From positions 1-64,000 of the forward strand of contig CANKZM010000011.1 in the NCBI GenBank assembly GCA_947488305.1: a DNA stretch of 64,000 bases, given 5' to 3'. Under the pieces are notes generated by a model that made no database searches, was not told the origin of the DNA, and was given only the letters and a program-made list of their open reading frames with translations. A program made the translations under genes and the position numbers. Below are positions 16,999 to 26,123 of the stretch, one piece after another; the first letter of the stretch is position 1, and the number at the start of each line of letters is the position of its first letter. This DNA is from an uncultured Roseobacter sp. (GTDB lineage Bacteria > Pseudomonadota > Alphaproteobacteria > Rhodobacterales > Rhodobacteraceae).

Positions 16999-18135
16999 AT
17001 GACATTCAAATCACTCATTCTCGCGGCAGGTATGGCCGCGCTGGCTGCGGGCGCGCAGGCCGAAGGGATCAAAGTTGGGATGATTACCACGCTTTCAGGC
17101 GGTGGTGCGGGCCTGGGTATCGATGTGCGCGACGGGTTCATGCTGGCAGTCAAGCAGTCGGGACGGAGTGATATCGACGTCGTCATCGAAGACGACCAGC
17201 GCAAGCCTGATATCGCCGTGCAACTGGCAGATAAGATGATCCAGTCAGAAAAGGTTGACGTCATGACCGGGATTATCTGGTCGAACCTTGCGATGGCGGT
17301 GGTGCCTGCGACAGTCGCACAGGGCAAGTTCTACCTCTCGCCCAATGCGGGCCCTTCTGCACTGGCCGGGAAAGGCTGCCATCCGAATTACTTCAATGTC
17401 GCCTGGCAGAACGACAACCTCCATGAGGCTGCAGGTGCTTATGCGAATACTGCCGGGTACAAAAACAGCTTCATCCTTGCGCCAAACTACCCCGCCGGAC
17501 AGGACGCGTTGACCGGTTACAAGCGCATGTTCGAAGGTGAGCTGGCAGGCGAGCTCTTCACCAAGTTGGGCCAGACCGACTATGCCGCTGAAATCGCTCA
17601 AATTCGGGCATCCGGCGCAGACTCTGTGTTCTTCTTTTTGCCCGGCGGCATGGGGATTTCCTTCCTTAAGCAATATGCCGATAGCGGCGTTGACATTCCC
17701 GTGGTCGGTCCCGCCTTTTCGTTTGATCAGGGTATCCTGCAAGCGGTAGGCGACGCCGCAATGGGCGTCGTGAACACCTCTCAATGGAACAAGGATATCG
17801 ACAATCCGACCAATGCGGCCTTTGTCGAAAGCTTTCAGGCGGAATATGGACGCTTGCCCTCGCTTTATGCGTCTCAGGGCTTTGACACCGCGAACCTGCT
17901 GATTTCTGCCCTGAACGTGGCCAGCCCATCCGATGCGGACGCTTTCCGGGCGGCGTTGAAAGCGGCTGATTTCGACAGCACGCGGGGCGATTTTGCCTTT
18001 GGCTCCAACAACCACCCTGTGCAGGACATCTACGCACGCGAAGTGATCAAGGAAGGCGATGTCTTCACCAACAAGATCATTGGCGTCGCGCTTGAGGACC
18101 ATGCAGATGTCTACGCTGCCGAGTGCAATATGTAA
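16999..18135 (+). CDS. Branched-chain amino-acid-type (HAAT) ABC transporter substrate-binding protein
   Basis: This 378-residue LivJ/AmiC-type periplasmic protein has a signal peptide ending AALAAGAQA and then IKVGMITTLSGGGAGLGIDVRDG, the usual opening of Peripla_BP_6 proteins. The ATG at 16999 has GGGGAG upstream; a frame starting at 16870 would add 43 residues before the signal peptide and was rejected. It heads a five-gene plus-strand importer operon. HAAT systems take up amino acids but also aromatic acids and amides. The neighbouring dioxygenase and CMD protein make an aromatic or carboxylic substrate possible. Confidence 0.9.
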   Translation: MTFKSLILAAGMAALAAGAQAEGIKVGMITTLSGGGAGLGIDVRDGFMLAVKQSGRSDIDVVIEDDQRKPDIAVQLADKMIQSEKVDVMTGIIWSNLAMAVVPATVAQGKFYLSPNAGPSALAGKGCHPNYFNVAWQNDNLHEAAGAYANTAGYKNSFILAPNYPAGQDALTGYKRMFEGELAGELFTKLGQTDYAAEIAQIRASGADSVFFFLPGGMGISFLKQYADSGVDIPVVGPAFSFDQGILQAVGDAAMGVVNTSQWNKDIDNPTNAAFVESFQAEYGRLPSLYASQGFDTANLLISALNVASPSDADAFRAALKAADFDSTRGDFAFGSNNHPVQDIYAREVIKEGDVFTNKIIGVALEDHADVYAAECNM

Positions 18136-18142
18136 GTAAGCC

Positions 18143-18169
18143 GGTCGGGGCCTGTTTGAGGCCCTGACC
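18143..18169 (+). other. Intercistronic hairpin after the binding-protein gene
   Basis: An 11-base arm at 18143-18153 (GGTCGGGGCCT) pairs with 18159-18169 across a GTTTG loop, with one G-U pair. No T-tract follows. Such hairpins between a binding-protein gene and its permease genes usually protect the upstream mRNA end or attenuate readthrough, which raises binding-protein output. The same position leaves the permease ATG without an obvious Shine-Dalgarno sequence. Confidence 0.5.
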
Positions 18170-18178
18170 CCCCAAATC

Positions 18179-19099
18179 ATGTCCACCATCCTGATCATTG
18201 AACAGGTCCTGAACGGCCTGCAATTCGGCGTGATGCTGTTCCTTATGGCTGCCGGGCTTACGCTGATTTTTGGCGTTATGGGCCTCATCAATCTGGCGCA
18301 TGGGTCACTTTACATGATCGGGGCCTTCGCTGCGGCGGCAGTTGCCGGGCTGACAGGCTCCTTTCTGCTGGCCTTGATCGCCGCAATGGCCGCGGCTGCA
18401 ATGGCGGGGGTGCTGATAGAAACTGTCGTGATCCGGCGGCTCTATGCGACAGATCATCTCGATCAGGTGCTCGCGACCTTTGCCCTGATCCTGATCTTTT
18501 CTGAAGGCACACGATGGGTCTTTGGGTCTTTTCCCTTGTTTCTCGATATTCCCGATGCATTGTCCGGCCCGGTCTCATTGCCCGGCGGGATCGAATACCC
18601 TTTCTACCGGCTGGTTCTGATCGGGGTCGGGCTGGTCGTTGCCATCGGGCTCGGCCTGCTCATCAACCGCACGCGCATCGGCATCCAGATCAGAGCAGGT
18701 GAAAACGACCGGGAGATGATTGCCGCGTTGGGCGTTGACATCTCGCGTCTCTATACGCTGGTCTTCGCTCTTGGTGCTGCGCTGGCTGGACTGGCCGGCG
18801 CTTTGGTAGGCGCCATTCAATCGGTGCAGGTCGGCATGGGAGAACCGGTGCTGATCCTCGCCTTCGTGGTGATCGTGATCGGTGGCATCGGCTCGATCAA
18901 AGGGGCCTTTATCGGTGCGTTGCTGGTGGGTCTGACGGATACGCTAGGCGGTATCTTCCTGCCGGAGCTCTTCAAGCTTTTCACCGACGCTGCGACGGCA
19001 ACCTCTGCCGGGTCCGCGCTGGCCTCGATGGCGATCTACATTCTCATGGGCGCGATCCTGATCTGGCGACCAACTGGACTTTTTGGGGCGCGCGCATGA
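18179..19099 (+). CDS. HAAT ABC transporter permease (LivH type)
   Basis: This 306-residue polytopic protein of the LivH family opens with VLNGLQFGVMLFLMAAGLTLIFGVMGLINLAHG, a near-diagnostic first-helix segment. It carries the cytoplasmic coupling loop ENDREMIAALGVDISRLY. It is translated 43 bases after the binding-protein gene with only a distant GAGG as ribosome-binding site, so translation may depend on the upstream gene. It overlaps the next permease gene by ATGA. Confidence 0.92.
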   Translation: MSTILIIEQVLNGLQFGVMLFLMAAGLTLIFGVMGLINLAHGSLYMIGAFAAAAVAGLTGSFLLALIAAMAAAAMAGVLIETVVIRRLYATDHLDQVLATFALILIFSEGTRWVFGSFPLFLDIPDALSGPVSLPGGIEYPFYRLVLIGVGLVVAIGLGLLINRTRIGIQIRAGENDREMIAALGVDISRLYTLVFALGAALAGLAGALVGAIQSVQVGMGEPVLILAFVVIVIGGIGSIKGAFIGALLVGLTDTLGGIFLPELFKLFTDAATATSAGSALASMAIYILMGAILIWRPTGLFGARA

Positions 19100-20079
19100 T
19101 CCCGGAACGTATGGTCAATGGGGCCGTGCTTGCCGGTCTGCTTGTGGTGCCGCTTTGGGCAATGGTGGCGAATGAGCCCTTCACCATCACTCTGGCCACG
19201 CGCGCCGTCATCTTTGCGCTGGCCGCTGTCGGGCTGAACATCGCACTTGGCCTCGGCGGGCTGGTAAGCCTCGGCCACGCGGTTTTCTTTGGTCTGGGGG
19301 GGTATGCGATGGGCATCCTGGCGCACCATGCACAGACCTATACCCCCCTCATGGAATGGCCGTTCCTGATCGAAGGGACCAAATCAATGCCGGTGATCTG
19401 GCTTGTGGCGATGGTCACATCAGCGCTGGCAGCCTTGGTGATCGGCTTGCTGTCCTTGCGCACCACTGGCGTCTATTTCATCATGATCACCCTCGCGTTT
19501 GGTCAGATGTTCTACTATTTCGCGATCTCCTGGGCGAAATATGGCGGGGAGGATGGGCTGTCGATCTATGTGCGCAACGGATTTCCGGGGCTGAACACGC
19601 TGGTGCCGATCCAATTCTACGGTCTGTGCTTTGGAATTCTCTGCCTGGTGCTGGTCCTGAATGCAGCGCTTGCCAGATCACCCTTTGGACTGGCGCTGAA
19701 TGCCTCTCGCCAAATGCCCACACGTGTCGAAACCGTAGGGTTAGACCCGATGCGGCTGAAACTGGTCGCTTTCGTGATTTCCGGCACAATCACAGGATTG
19801 GCGGGCGCGCTCTTTGCCGATCTCAACCGTTTTGTCAGCCCCACGATGTTCAGCTGGCAGATGTCGGGAGAGATCATGATCTTTGTCATTCTGGGCGGGG
19901 TTGCGCGGCTCTTTGGTCCGGTGGTCGGTGCGGTGGTATTTGTCGCGCTCGAACATTTCCTGGGGGGTTTGAGCGACTACTGGCACATCTATCTCGGTCT
20001 CCTGCTGCTGCTGATCGTGCTCTTTGCGCGCGGCGGGATCGTGGGACTTTTGTCAGGGCGGGAACGGACCCATGACTGA
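19096..20079 (+). CDS. HAAT ABC transporter permease (LivM type)
   Basis: This 327-residue LivM-type permease has LNIALGLGGLVSLGHAVFFGLGGYA in its early helices and a NASRQMPTRVETVGLDPMRLKL coupling segment before the terminal helices. It pairs with the LivH-type protein to form the membrane channel. It overlaps both neighbours by a few bases, indicating tight translational coupling within the importer operon. Confidence 0.92.
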   Translation: MIPERMVNGAVLAGLLVVPLWAMVANEPFTITLATRAVIFALAAVGLNIALGLGGLVSLGHAVFFGLGGYAMGILAHHAQTYTPLMEWPFLIEGTKSMPVIWLVAMVTSALAALVIGLLSLRTTGVYFIMITLAFGQMFYYFAISWAKYGGEDGLSIYVRNGFPGLNTLVPIQFYGLCFGILCLVLVLNAALARSPFGLALNASRQMPTRVETVGLDPMRLKLVAFVISGTITGLAGALFADLNRFVSPTMFSWQMSGEIMIFVILGGVARLFGPVVGAVVFVALEHFLGGLSDYWHIYLGLLLLLIVLFARGGIVGLLSGRERTHD

Positions 20080-20821
20080 CCCGGTTCTGGAAACCCATCA
20101 CCTCAGCAAGAGTTTCGGTGCGTTGAAGGCGACCGACAGCGTCTGCCTTGATCTGCAGCCCGGAGAGATTCATGCGGTCATTGGCCCGAATGGGGCTGGC
20201 AAGTCGACGCTGATCGCGCAGATTTGTGGCGGGCTGCAGCCGGACGAAGGGCGCATTTCATTTCAGGGAGTGGATGTGACCGCCCTGCCGACACGCGCGC
20301 GAGCAAAGATGGGCCTCGCCCGCACATTCCAGATTTCCGCGCTGGCCATGGAAGATACTGTCTTGCAAAACGTTCTGCTGGGCGCATTGGGGGCGGCGGG
20401 CCAACCTTGGCGCTTCTTCCGGCCCGTCATGCAGGATGCAAGCTTACGATCTCGTGCGGAGGACGCGTTGGAACGGGTCGGGTTATCCGATGTCCGCACC
20501 AGCCGCACAGCCGAATTGAGCCATGGGCAACGCCGGCAATTGGAGGTGGCCGTTGCGCTGACCTTGCAGCCCCGCGCGTTTGTCATGGATGAGCCGATGG
20601 CCGGGCTGGGGGTCGATGGATCCAGGCGTTTGACGGGCTTTCTGGATGAACTGCGGGCCGAGGCACCGATCCTGCTGGTGGAGCATGACATGGACGCGGT
20701 TTTTGCCCTCGCCGACCGCATTTCCGTTTTGGTCTACGGCCGAGTGATCGAGACCGGCACCGTGGCCGAGATCCGCGCCAGCAAGGCGGTGCGTGAGGCC
20801 TATCTGGGGGAAAGCACATGA
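20072..20821 (+). CDS. HAAT ABC transporter ATP-binding protein (LivG type)
   Basis: This 249-residue ATPase has Walker A (GPNGAGKST), signature LSHGQRRQLEVA and Walker B (AFVMDEPMAGLG). I start it at the ATG at 20072, which overlaps the LivM stop; an upstream in-frame ATG lies inside LivM. The signature motif is LSHGQ rather than LSGGQ, which is common in LivG-type subunits. It works as a heterodimer with the next gene product. Confidence 0.92.
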   Translation: MTDPVLETHHLSKSFGALKATDSVCLDLQPGEIHAVIGPNGAGKSTLIAQICGGLQPDEGRISFQGVDVTALPTRARAKMGLARTFQISALAMEDTVLQNVLLGALGAAGQPWRFFRPVMQDASLRSRAEDALERVGLSDVRTSRTAELSHGQRRQLEVAVALTLQPRAFVMDEPMAGLGVDGSRRLTGFLDELRAEAPILLVEHDMDAVFALADRISVLVYGRVIETGTVAEIRASKAVREAYLGEST

Positions 20822-21504
20822 GCTTGCTGACCCTGTCTGACGTGACCGCTTCTTACGGGATCAGCCCGGCGCTTTTCGGCGTTGATCTGGACATCGCAGA
20901 AGGCGAAGTGTTGGCCCTCATGGGACGTAACGGCATGGGTAAGAGCACGACCGTCAAGGTGATCTGCCGCATGCTACCAGCCCAAGGGACAGTGCAGTTT
21001 GACGGGCACGACCTGATGCGGCTGCCAAGCCACCGCGCAGCCCGATTGGGCCTCGGCCTTGTGCCCGAGGGGCGACGGTGTTTCGGATCGCTCACTGTGG
21101 CCGAAAACCTTTTGGCCGCGGCGCGCACAGGCCATTGGACATTGGAGAAAGTAACACGCCTTTTTCCGCGTCTGGCAGAACGCATGAAACAACCCGCTGC
21201 CACGCTATCGGGCGGCGAACAGCAGATGGTCGCCATCGGTCGGGCGCTCATGACCAATCCGCGCCTGCTTATCCTGGATGAGGCCACGGAAGGGCTCGCG
21301 CCGCTTGTTCGTCTGGAAATCTGGGAAGCGCTGCATGCATTAAAAGAAACGTCCGGTCTGTCGATCCTGATCATTGACAAATCCATCTCGGAACTTGCTC
21401 AGATCTGCGACCGCGCCACGATACTGGAACGTGGTACCGTGGCGTGGTCAGGGGCAATGAGCGATCTCACGTCCGAGATCAGTGCCCGTTATGTCGGCGT
21501 TTGA
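20818..21504 (+). CDS. HAAT ABC transporter ATP-binding protein (LivF type)
   Basis: At 228 residues it is the shorter LivF-type ATPase, with Walker A (GRNGMGKST), signature LSGGEQQMVAIGRAL and Walker B (LLILDEATEGLAP). Its ATG overlaps the LivG stop. The H-loop position reads IIDKS where most LivF proteins have a His (VEQN or similar also occurs in the family), so the switch residue is not the canonical one. It completes the importer operon and meets the convergent VOC dioxygenase gene 3 bases later. Confidence 0.9.
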   Translation: MSLLTLSDVTASYGISPALFGVDLDIAEGEVLALMGRNGMGKSTTVKVICRMLPAQGTVQFDGHDLMRLPSHRAARLGLGLVPEGRRCFGSLTVAENLLAAARTGHWTLEKVTRLFPRLAERMKQPAATLSGGEQQMVAIGRALMTNPRLLILDEATEGLAPLVRLEIWEALHALKETSGLSILIIDKSISELAQICDRATILERGTVAWSGAMSDLTSEISARYVGV

Positions 21505-21507
21505 CGC

Positions 21508-22437
21508 TCAGGCCACAAGCGGCGGCAAGGCACGTTCGATGCTTTCGCGCGATCCTTCGTATTGTGCAGGCAACTTCAGTGCTTCGCCAAGGTGAGCGAG
21601 ATCCTCATCCCGTGTAAACCCCGGCGGGTCGGTGGCAATCTCAAAAAGGACGCCACCCGGCTCGCGAAAGTAGATCGCATTGAAATACTGCCGGTCGATC
21701 ACGGGCGTGACCTGCAGGCCTGCGCTCAACAAGCGTTCGCGCCAATCGAGCTGATCTGCGTCGTCAAGCGCACGGAAGGCGACATGATGGATGCTGCCTG
21801 CCCCCTGTTGCGCAACCGTTGCCGCGTCAGACCGCATCAGATCTACCACTGCGCCACGAATATCCTGACGCCCGGTACCTGAAACCGCCAACCGCAAGCG
21901 TTCTTCTCCCGCAGATGTTTCATGGCCCACTTCTTCGTAGCCGAATACATCCGTCAACAGACGCTGGGTAGGGCCCAGATCGTCCAACTGCAATGTGACC
22001 GAGTGGAAGCCGTCAAGTGTTGGACCAGCCGTCCCATCAACCTCGACCAGTTCAACCTTTGCACCATCGGGATCAGCAAGTTTGATCACCCGCTGGCCGA
22101 ACCGCTCTGACGGCCCGTCAAATTTAAGCCCGTCGTCAGCCAGACGTTCGATCCACGCTTCAAACTCGGATCCTCCAAGCGCGTAGGCATAGGCCGAAGC
22201 CATCCCCGGCCCCGGACGACCCGGCCCCGCGTTTGCGAATGGGAAAAAGGTCAAAATCGTACCGGGATCCGCGGTCTCGTTCCCATAGTAAAGATGGTAG
22301 GTGCCGGGATCATCGAAGTTGACGGTTTTCTTGACCAGCCGCTGCTGCATCACTTTGGTGAAGAAATCCACATTGGCCTGCGGCGGGCCGCTGATTGCAG
22401 TGACATGGTGCAGGCCGTTCATCCGTTTTTGGGTCAT
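21508..22437 (-). CDS. VOC-superfamily ring-cleaving dioxygenase-type protein
   Basis: This protein of about 309 residues has two vicinal-oxygen-chelate modules. It opens MNGLHHVTAISGPPQANVDFF and has later metal-ligand regions GSIHHVAFRALDD and YFREPGGVLFEIATD. This two-module form is typical of hydroquinone-type ring-cleaving dioxygenases such as MhqO and LinE. The ATG at 22437 has AGGAG upstream; an upstream in-frame extension runs across the divergent promoter and was rejected. It may be part of an aromatic or quinone detoxification function. Confidence 0.82.
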   Translation of the reverse strand: MTQKRMNGLHHVTAISGPPQANVDFFTKVMQQRLVKKTVNFDDPGTYHLYYGNETADPGTILTFFPFANAGPGRPGPGMASAYAYALGGSEFEAWIERLADDGLKFDGPSERFGQRVIKLADPDGAKVELVEVDGTAGPTLDGFHSVTLQLDDLGPTQRLLTDVFGYEEVGHETSAGEERLRLAVSGTGRQDIRGAVVDLMRSDAATVAQQGAGSIHHVAFRALDDADQLDWRERLLSAGLQVTPVIDRQYFNAIYFREPGGVLFEIATDPPGFTRDEDLAHLGEALKLPAQYEGSRESIERALPPLVA

Positions 22438-22638
22438 GACGTCGCTCCTGTAGCGGTTTTGTTGAAACCAACATATCGCTAAGCGCTGTGCATTAAAGCG
22501 CGTTTCGCGCATAGAAGGTGTTCGTACCTGCGCAAGTGCACGGTGGGCGTGAGGGCCGAACACTTCATCGTACCGTCACATTCGACAACTCCGCCCTATA
22601 CCGCTAGGTCAGTCACAAGGATAAACGGGAGGCAACAG

Positions 22639-24360
22639 ATGACGTCGGCAGAGCGACCGTGGACAGCGTTTTATGGCGCCGATGTCCGACCCGACATTGG
22701 CGATCCCCCCTACCGGACGATCGGGGACCTGATCCGCTCCGTTTCCGAAACGTATGGCAAGGCACCCGCGTTCACGGCATGCCTGCCAAACGGCATGAAC
22801 GGCACCTTGAGTTTCACACAAGTCGATCAGATGTCGGATTCCTTTGCCGTTTACCTGCGCGAAGTGGCAGGGCTTACGCAGGGCGACCGTGTGGCCCTGC
22901 AAATGCCCAACGGGCTGGCCTTCCCTGTCGCTGCTTTTGGCATTCTCAAGGCCGGCTGCGTGCTGGTAAACATCAACCCGCTTTACACCGCAGAGGAGAT
23001 GTCAAAGCAGTTTGTTGACGCAGAACCTCATGCGCTGGTGATCCTCGACATGTTTGCCGACAAGGTGCCGCAAGCCACGCGGGGTCACCCGATCCCCAAT
23101 ATCATCGTCACCCGGATTGCCGAGTTCCTGCCCGCCCTGCCACGGGGCATCGTGGGCCTCGTGCAAAAATACTGGGATCAGTCGGTAAAGCCGGTGGAGG
23201 TACCGCACATCCGCCTGCCAGACGCTCTTGCCGCCGGGCGCGCCCATCAACAGGCGGAAAAGATCGAGGTCGACGCCTATCACCAAAGCATCGGGCCGGA
23301 TGATGTGGCCTGCCTGCAGTACACGGGCGGCACAACCGGTGTCGCCAAAGGGGCGATGCTAACCCACTCCAATCTCATCATGAACATGTCCCAATCGATG
23401 GAGCTGATTTCAGGCCTGAAGAAAGGCGAGGAAGTCGCCCTCACTGCCTTGCCGATGTATCACATCTTTGCTTTCACGGTGAATCTGCTGGGCTTCTACT
23501 GGCTCGGCGCCCGCAATGTGTTGATCCCCAACCCGCGCCCACTAAGCACGCTGAAACGCGCCTTTGAAAATTACAAGATCACCTGGATGAGCGGTGTGAA
23601 CACGCTGTTCAACGGGCTGACAAACGAGTTGTGGTTCACCGACAGTCCGCCGAAACACCTCAAATTCGCCTCTGCTGGCGGCATGGCCTTGCAATCGTTG
23701 GTCGCGGCACGTTGGGAGGAGATCACCGGCAAACCTGTCGTGCAGGGCTACGGGCTGACCGAAACCTCGCCAGTGCTGACGTTTGAACCTTTAGGCAAGA
23801 AGCGTCCCGGCACCATCGGTGTGCCAATCCCCTCAACGCTTTTAGCCTGCCTCGATGAAGAAGGTCGAGAAGTGGCGCAGGGGCAACCCGGTGAGATCGC
23901 CGCAAAAGGGCCGCAGGTGATGGCGGGCTATTGGAACAAGCCGGACGAGACGGCGAAGGTCATGAAAGACGGCTGGTTTCTGACCGGTGACATTGGCGTC
24001 ATGGACGCGGACGGCTACTTCACTATCGTTGACCGCAAGAAAGACATGGTGGTGGTCTCGGGCTTCAACGTCTACCCCAACGAGATTGAAGACTGTCTGA
24101 CCACGCACCCCGGCATTCTGGAGTCCGCTGTGATCGGCGTACCGGATGCCAGCACCGGCGAAGTGGTCAAAGCCTTTGTCGTCGCCCGCGATCCAAGCCT
24201 GACCGAGGCGGATGTGCGCGCCCACTGCAAGGCGCATCTGACCGCCTATAAAATCCCCAAGCGGGTCGAATTCCGCACCGAGCTGCCCAAGTCGAACGTG
24301 GGTAAAATCCTCAGAAAAGACCTGCGCGCTGAAGAGCTTGCGCAGCAGGCGGCGGAGTAA
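22639..24360 (+). CDS. Long-chain acyl-CoA ligase (FadD type)
   Basis: This 573-residue AMP-forming enzyme carries the P-loop motif YTGGTTGVAKGAM, the A5 motif GYGLTETSP, the TGDIG/D..G motif and the C-terminal catalytic Lys in NVGKILRKDLR. The length and HSNLIMNMSQ-type region match FadD. The ATG at 22639 follows GGGAGG. It activates a carboxylic acid, probably a fatty acid, to its CoA thioester. A BASS transporter gene begins 5 bases after its stop, suggesting the transported acid is the substrate. Confidence 0.88.
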   Translation: MTSAERPWTAFYGADVRPDIGDPPYRTIGDLIRSVSETYGKAPAFTACLPNGMNGTLSFTQVDQMSDSFAVYLREVAGLTQGDRVALQMPNGLAFPVAAFGILKAGCVLVNINPLYTAEEMSKQFVDAEPHALVILDMFADKVPQATRGHPIPNIIVTRIAEFLPALPRGIVGLVQKYWDQSVKPVEVPHIRLPDALAAGRAHQQAEKIEVDAYHQSIGPDDVACLQYTGGTTGVAKGAMLTHSNLIMNMSQSMELISGLKKGEEVALTALPMYHIFAFTVNLLGFYWLGARNVLIPNPRPLSTLKRAFENYKITWMSGVNTLFNGLTNELWFTDSPPKHLKFASAGGMALQSLVAARWEEITGKPVVQGYGLTETSPVLTFEPLGKKRPGTIGVPIPSTLLACLDEEGREVAQGQPGEIAAKGPQVMAGYWNKPDETAKVMKDGWFLTGDIGVMDADGYFTIVDRKKDMVVVSGFNVYPNEIEDCLTTHPGILESAVIGVPDASTGEVVKAFVVARDPSLTEADVRAHCKAHLTAYKIPKRVEFRTELPKSNVGKILRKDLRAEELAQQAAE

Positions 24361-24365
24361 CCCCC

Positions 24366-25247
24366 ATGGTCAGCCCCCTTGAACAAGCCGTCCTCGCCCT
24401 GATGATCTTTGCCATCATGCTTGGGATGGGCGCGTCCCTGACGCCGCGCGATTTCTACCTTGCCCTGCGGCGGCCCTACGGTCTGATGATCGGGCTGGTC
24501 TCACAATACGGCTTCATGCCGCTGATTGGTTTCCTGCTCGCCACGCTGCTGGCCGTGCCCGAAGCCATCGCCATCGGTATCCTCATCATGTCCTGCATGC
24601 CGGGGGGCACGACGTCGAACATCTTCACCTATTTCTCCAAGGGCAATCTGGCGCTCTCGGTCCTGATGACCGTGACCTCGACCGTCGCGGGGGTCGTGAT
24701 GATCCCGCTGGTGCTGGTGATCTATGCCACAGCGCTTGATCTGGAGATTCCACGCGAAAACATCATCGCCACGCTGATCCTGTTGCTGGTGCCGGTCGGC
24801 ATTGGCATGGTGCTGCGCAAGATCAACGCGAATATCGGCGCGGTGACGGAGTTTTTCGGGTCCGTGCTGGGGGTGGTGTTCATCCTCTTCCTGATCGTCA
24901 GCTGGATTCCCCGTAACTGGCAGTTCCTGCTGGAAACATCTGGATCGACCTATGTCGCAGCGATCGGGATCGGGGCGGCGGGCATCACCATCGGCTATTT
25001 CTTTGCCCGCGCGCTCAAGCTGCACCCGCGCAATGCCCGAACCGTGGCGCTGGAGACGGGTATCCAGAACGGACCCTTGGCCTTGGCGATCATCGTCTTC
25101 ACGTTTTCGGGCGAGGAAGCAGATGCGCTGACAGCTGTACCAGTGCTCTATTCGCTCTTCATCGTGATCATTGCAACGCTGGTGACTTTCGTGTTCCGCC
25201 GCGCCAATGCAGCCGCTGAACAGCGCCTGCCAGACGGGTTGCTGTAG
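24366..25247 (+). CDS. Bile acid:sodium symporter (BASS) family transporter
   Basis: This 293-residue protein has about nine to ten hydrophobic helices and the BASS signature area (SCMPGGTTSNIFTYFSKGNLALSV). The second core motif region (LETGIQNGPLALAIIVF) carries the expected discontinuous helix. BASS proteins import bile acids, pantoate, keto acids or other organic anions with sodium. It sits between the acyl-CoA ligase and a metallo-hydrolase gene with gaps of 5 and 2 bases, so all three form an operon for one organic acid. Confidence 0.88.
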   Translation: MVSPLEQAVLALMIFAIMLGMGASLTPRDFYLALRRPYGLMIGLVSQYGFMPLIGFLLATLLAVPEAIAIGILIMSCMPGGTTSNIFTYFSKGNLALSVLMTVTSTVAGVVMIPLVLVIYATALDLEIPRENIIATLILLLVPVGIGMVLRKINANIGAVTEFFGSVLGVVFILFLIVSWIPRNWQFLLETSGSTYVAAIGIGAAGITIGYFFARALKLHPRNARTVALETGIQNGPLALAIIVFTFSGEEADALTAVPVLYSLFIVIIATLVTFVFRRANAAAEQRLPDGLL

Positions 25248-25249
25248 CC

Positions 25250-26107
25250 ATGGAAGAGAACCGGATTGTCTTGCTCGGCGTAAAAGGCGGACCCGCAGTG
25301 CGACCGGGCAGCCCCCTGCCTACCGCCAGCCTGTTGCAACTCGCCGGCAAGAACATCGTGATAGATTGCGGCATCGGTGTCACCCGCAGTCTTGTGGAAA
25401 CCGGAGTGACGCTGCTGGAGATCGACGCGATCTTCATCACGCATTTGCATTCCGACCATCTGTTGGAACTGGGTCCCCTGATCTACACCGCCTGGACCAC
25501 AGGACTGAAACGACCCATCCAAGTCTTTGGGCCCGCGGGCACCAAAGCCTATTGGGAGGCGTTCTTGACCTCCATGTCCTTTGACTATGCCATCCGGATA
25601 GAAGACGAGGGGCGCATTCCACTGAACGAAATTGTCAGGGTTTCGGAATTCGTTGAAGGGCCGATCTCGGCGCTCGAAGGCATTGACGTTGCAGCTTTAC
25701 GCGTCTGCCATCCGCCGGTGACTGATACCTTCGCACTCAGATTCGACGCGGCAGGTCGGTCGGTCGTCTTCTCAGCCGATACATGCTATTTCGAGCCTTT
25801 GGCGGCTTTCGCCAGCGGCGCCGATGTGCTGGTGCATGAGGCGATGCTGACGGACGGAATTGACGCTCTGGTCGAACGCACGAATGGCGGCGCGCGCCTG
25901 CGCAACCATCTTCTCGCATCACACACGCCAGCCTCGGATGTCGGGCGGATCGCAACGCAGGCAAGGGTCAAGCATCTGGTATTGAACCACCTTGTCCCGA
26001 TAGACGATCCGGCGTTTACCACGGCGGATTGGCAGGCCGAAGCAGCCCGTCACTGGAACGGACGAACCACCATTGGAGCCGATGGGCTGGTCATTCCCGT
26101 AGAGTAA
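25250..26107 (+). CDS. MBL-fold metallo-hydrolase (RNase Z/arylsulfatase-like subgroup)
   Basis: This 285-residue protein carries the metallo-beta-lactamase motif THLHSDH (HxHxDH, about 64-70) with FSADTCYF and VHEAM as further metal-site segments, and a closing His (LNHLVP). The pattern is that of RNase Z-like and alkylsulfatase-like hydrolases. Translational context (2 bases after the BASS gene) suggests hydrolysis of the imported organic compound or of its ester, rather than tRNA processing. It is convergent with the octaheme cytochrome gene. Confidence 0.83.
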   Translation: MEENRIVLLGVKGGPAVRPGSPLPTASLLQLAGKNIVIDCGIGVTRSLVETGVTLLEIDAIFITHLHSDHLLELGPLIYTAWTTGLKRPIQVFGPAGTKAYWEAFLTSMSFDYAIRIEDEGRIPLNEIVRVSEFVEGPISALEGIDVAALRVCHPPVTDTFALRFDAAGRSVVFSADTCYFEPLAAFASGADVLVHEAMLTDGIDALVERTNGGARLRNHLLASHTPASDVGRIATQARVKHLVLNHLVPIDDPAFTTADWQAEAARHWNGRTTIGADGLVIPVE

Positions 26108-26123
26108 TTCAAATCACCCACAA

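Noticed and set aside
17245-18291. Long open frame on the minus strand opposite the HAAT binding-protein gene
   Set aside because: It overlaps a clear binding-protein gene with signal peptide and shows no family motif; long antisense frames are common in GC-rich DNA.
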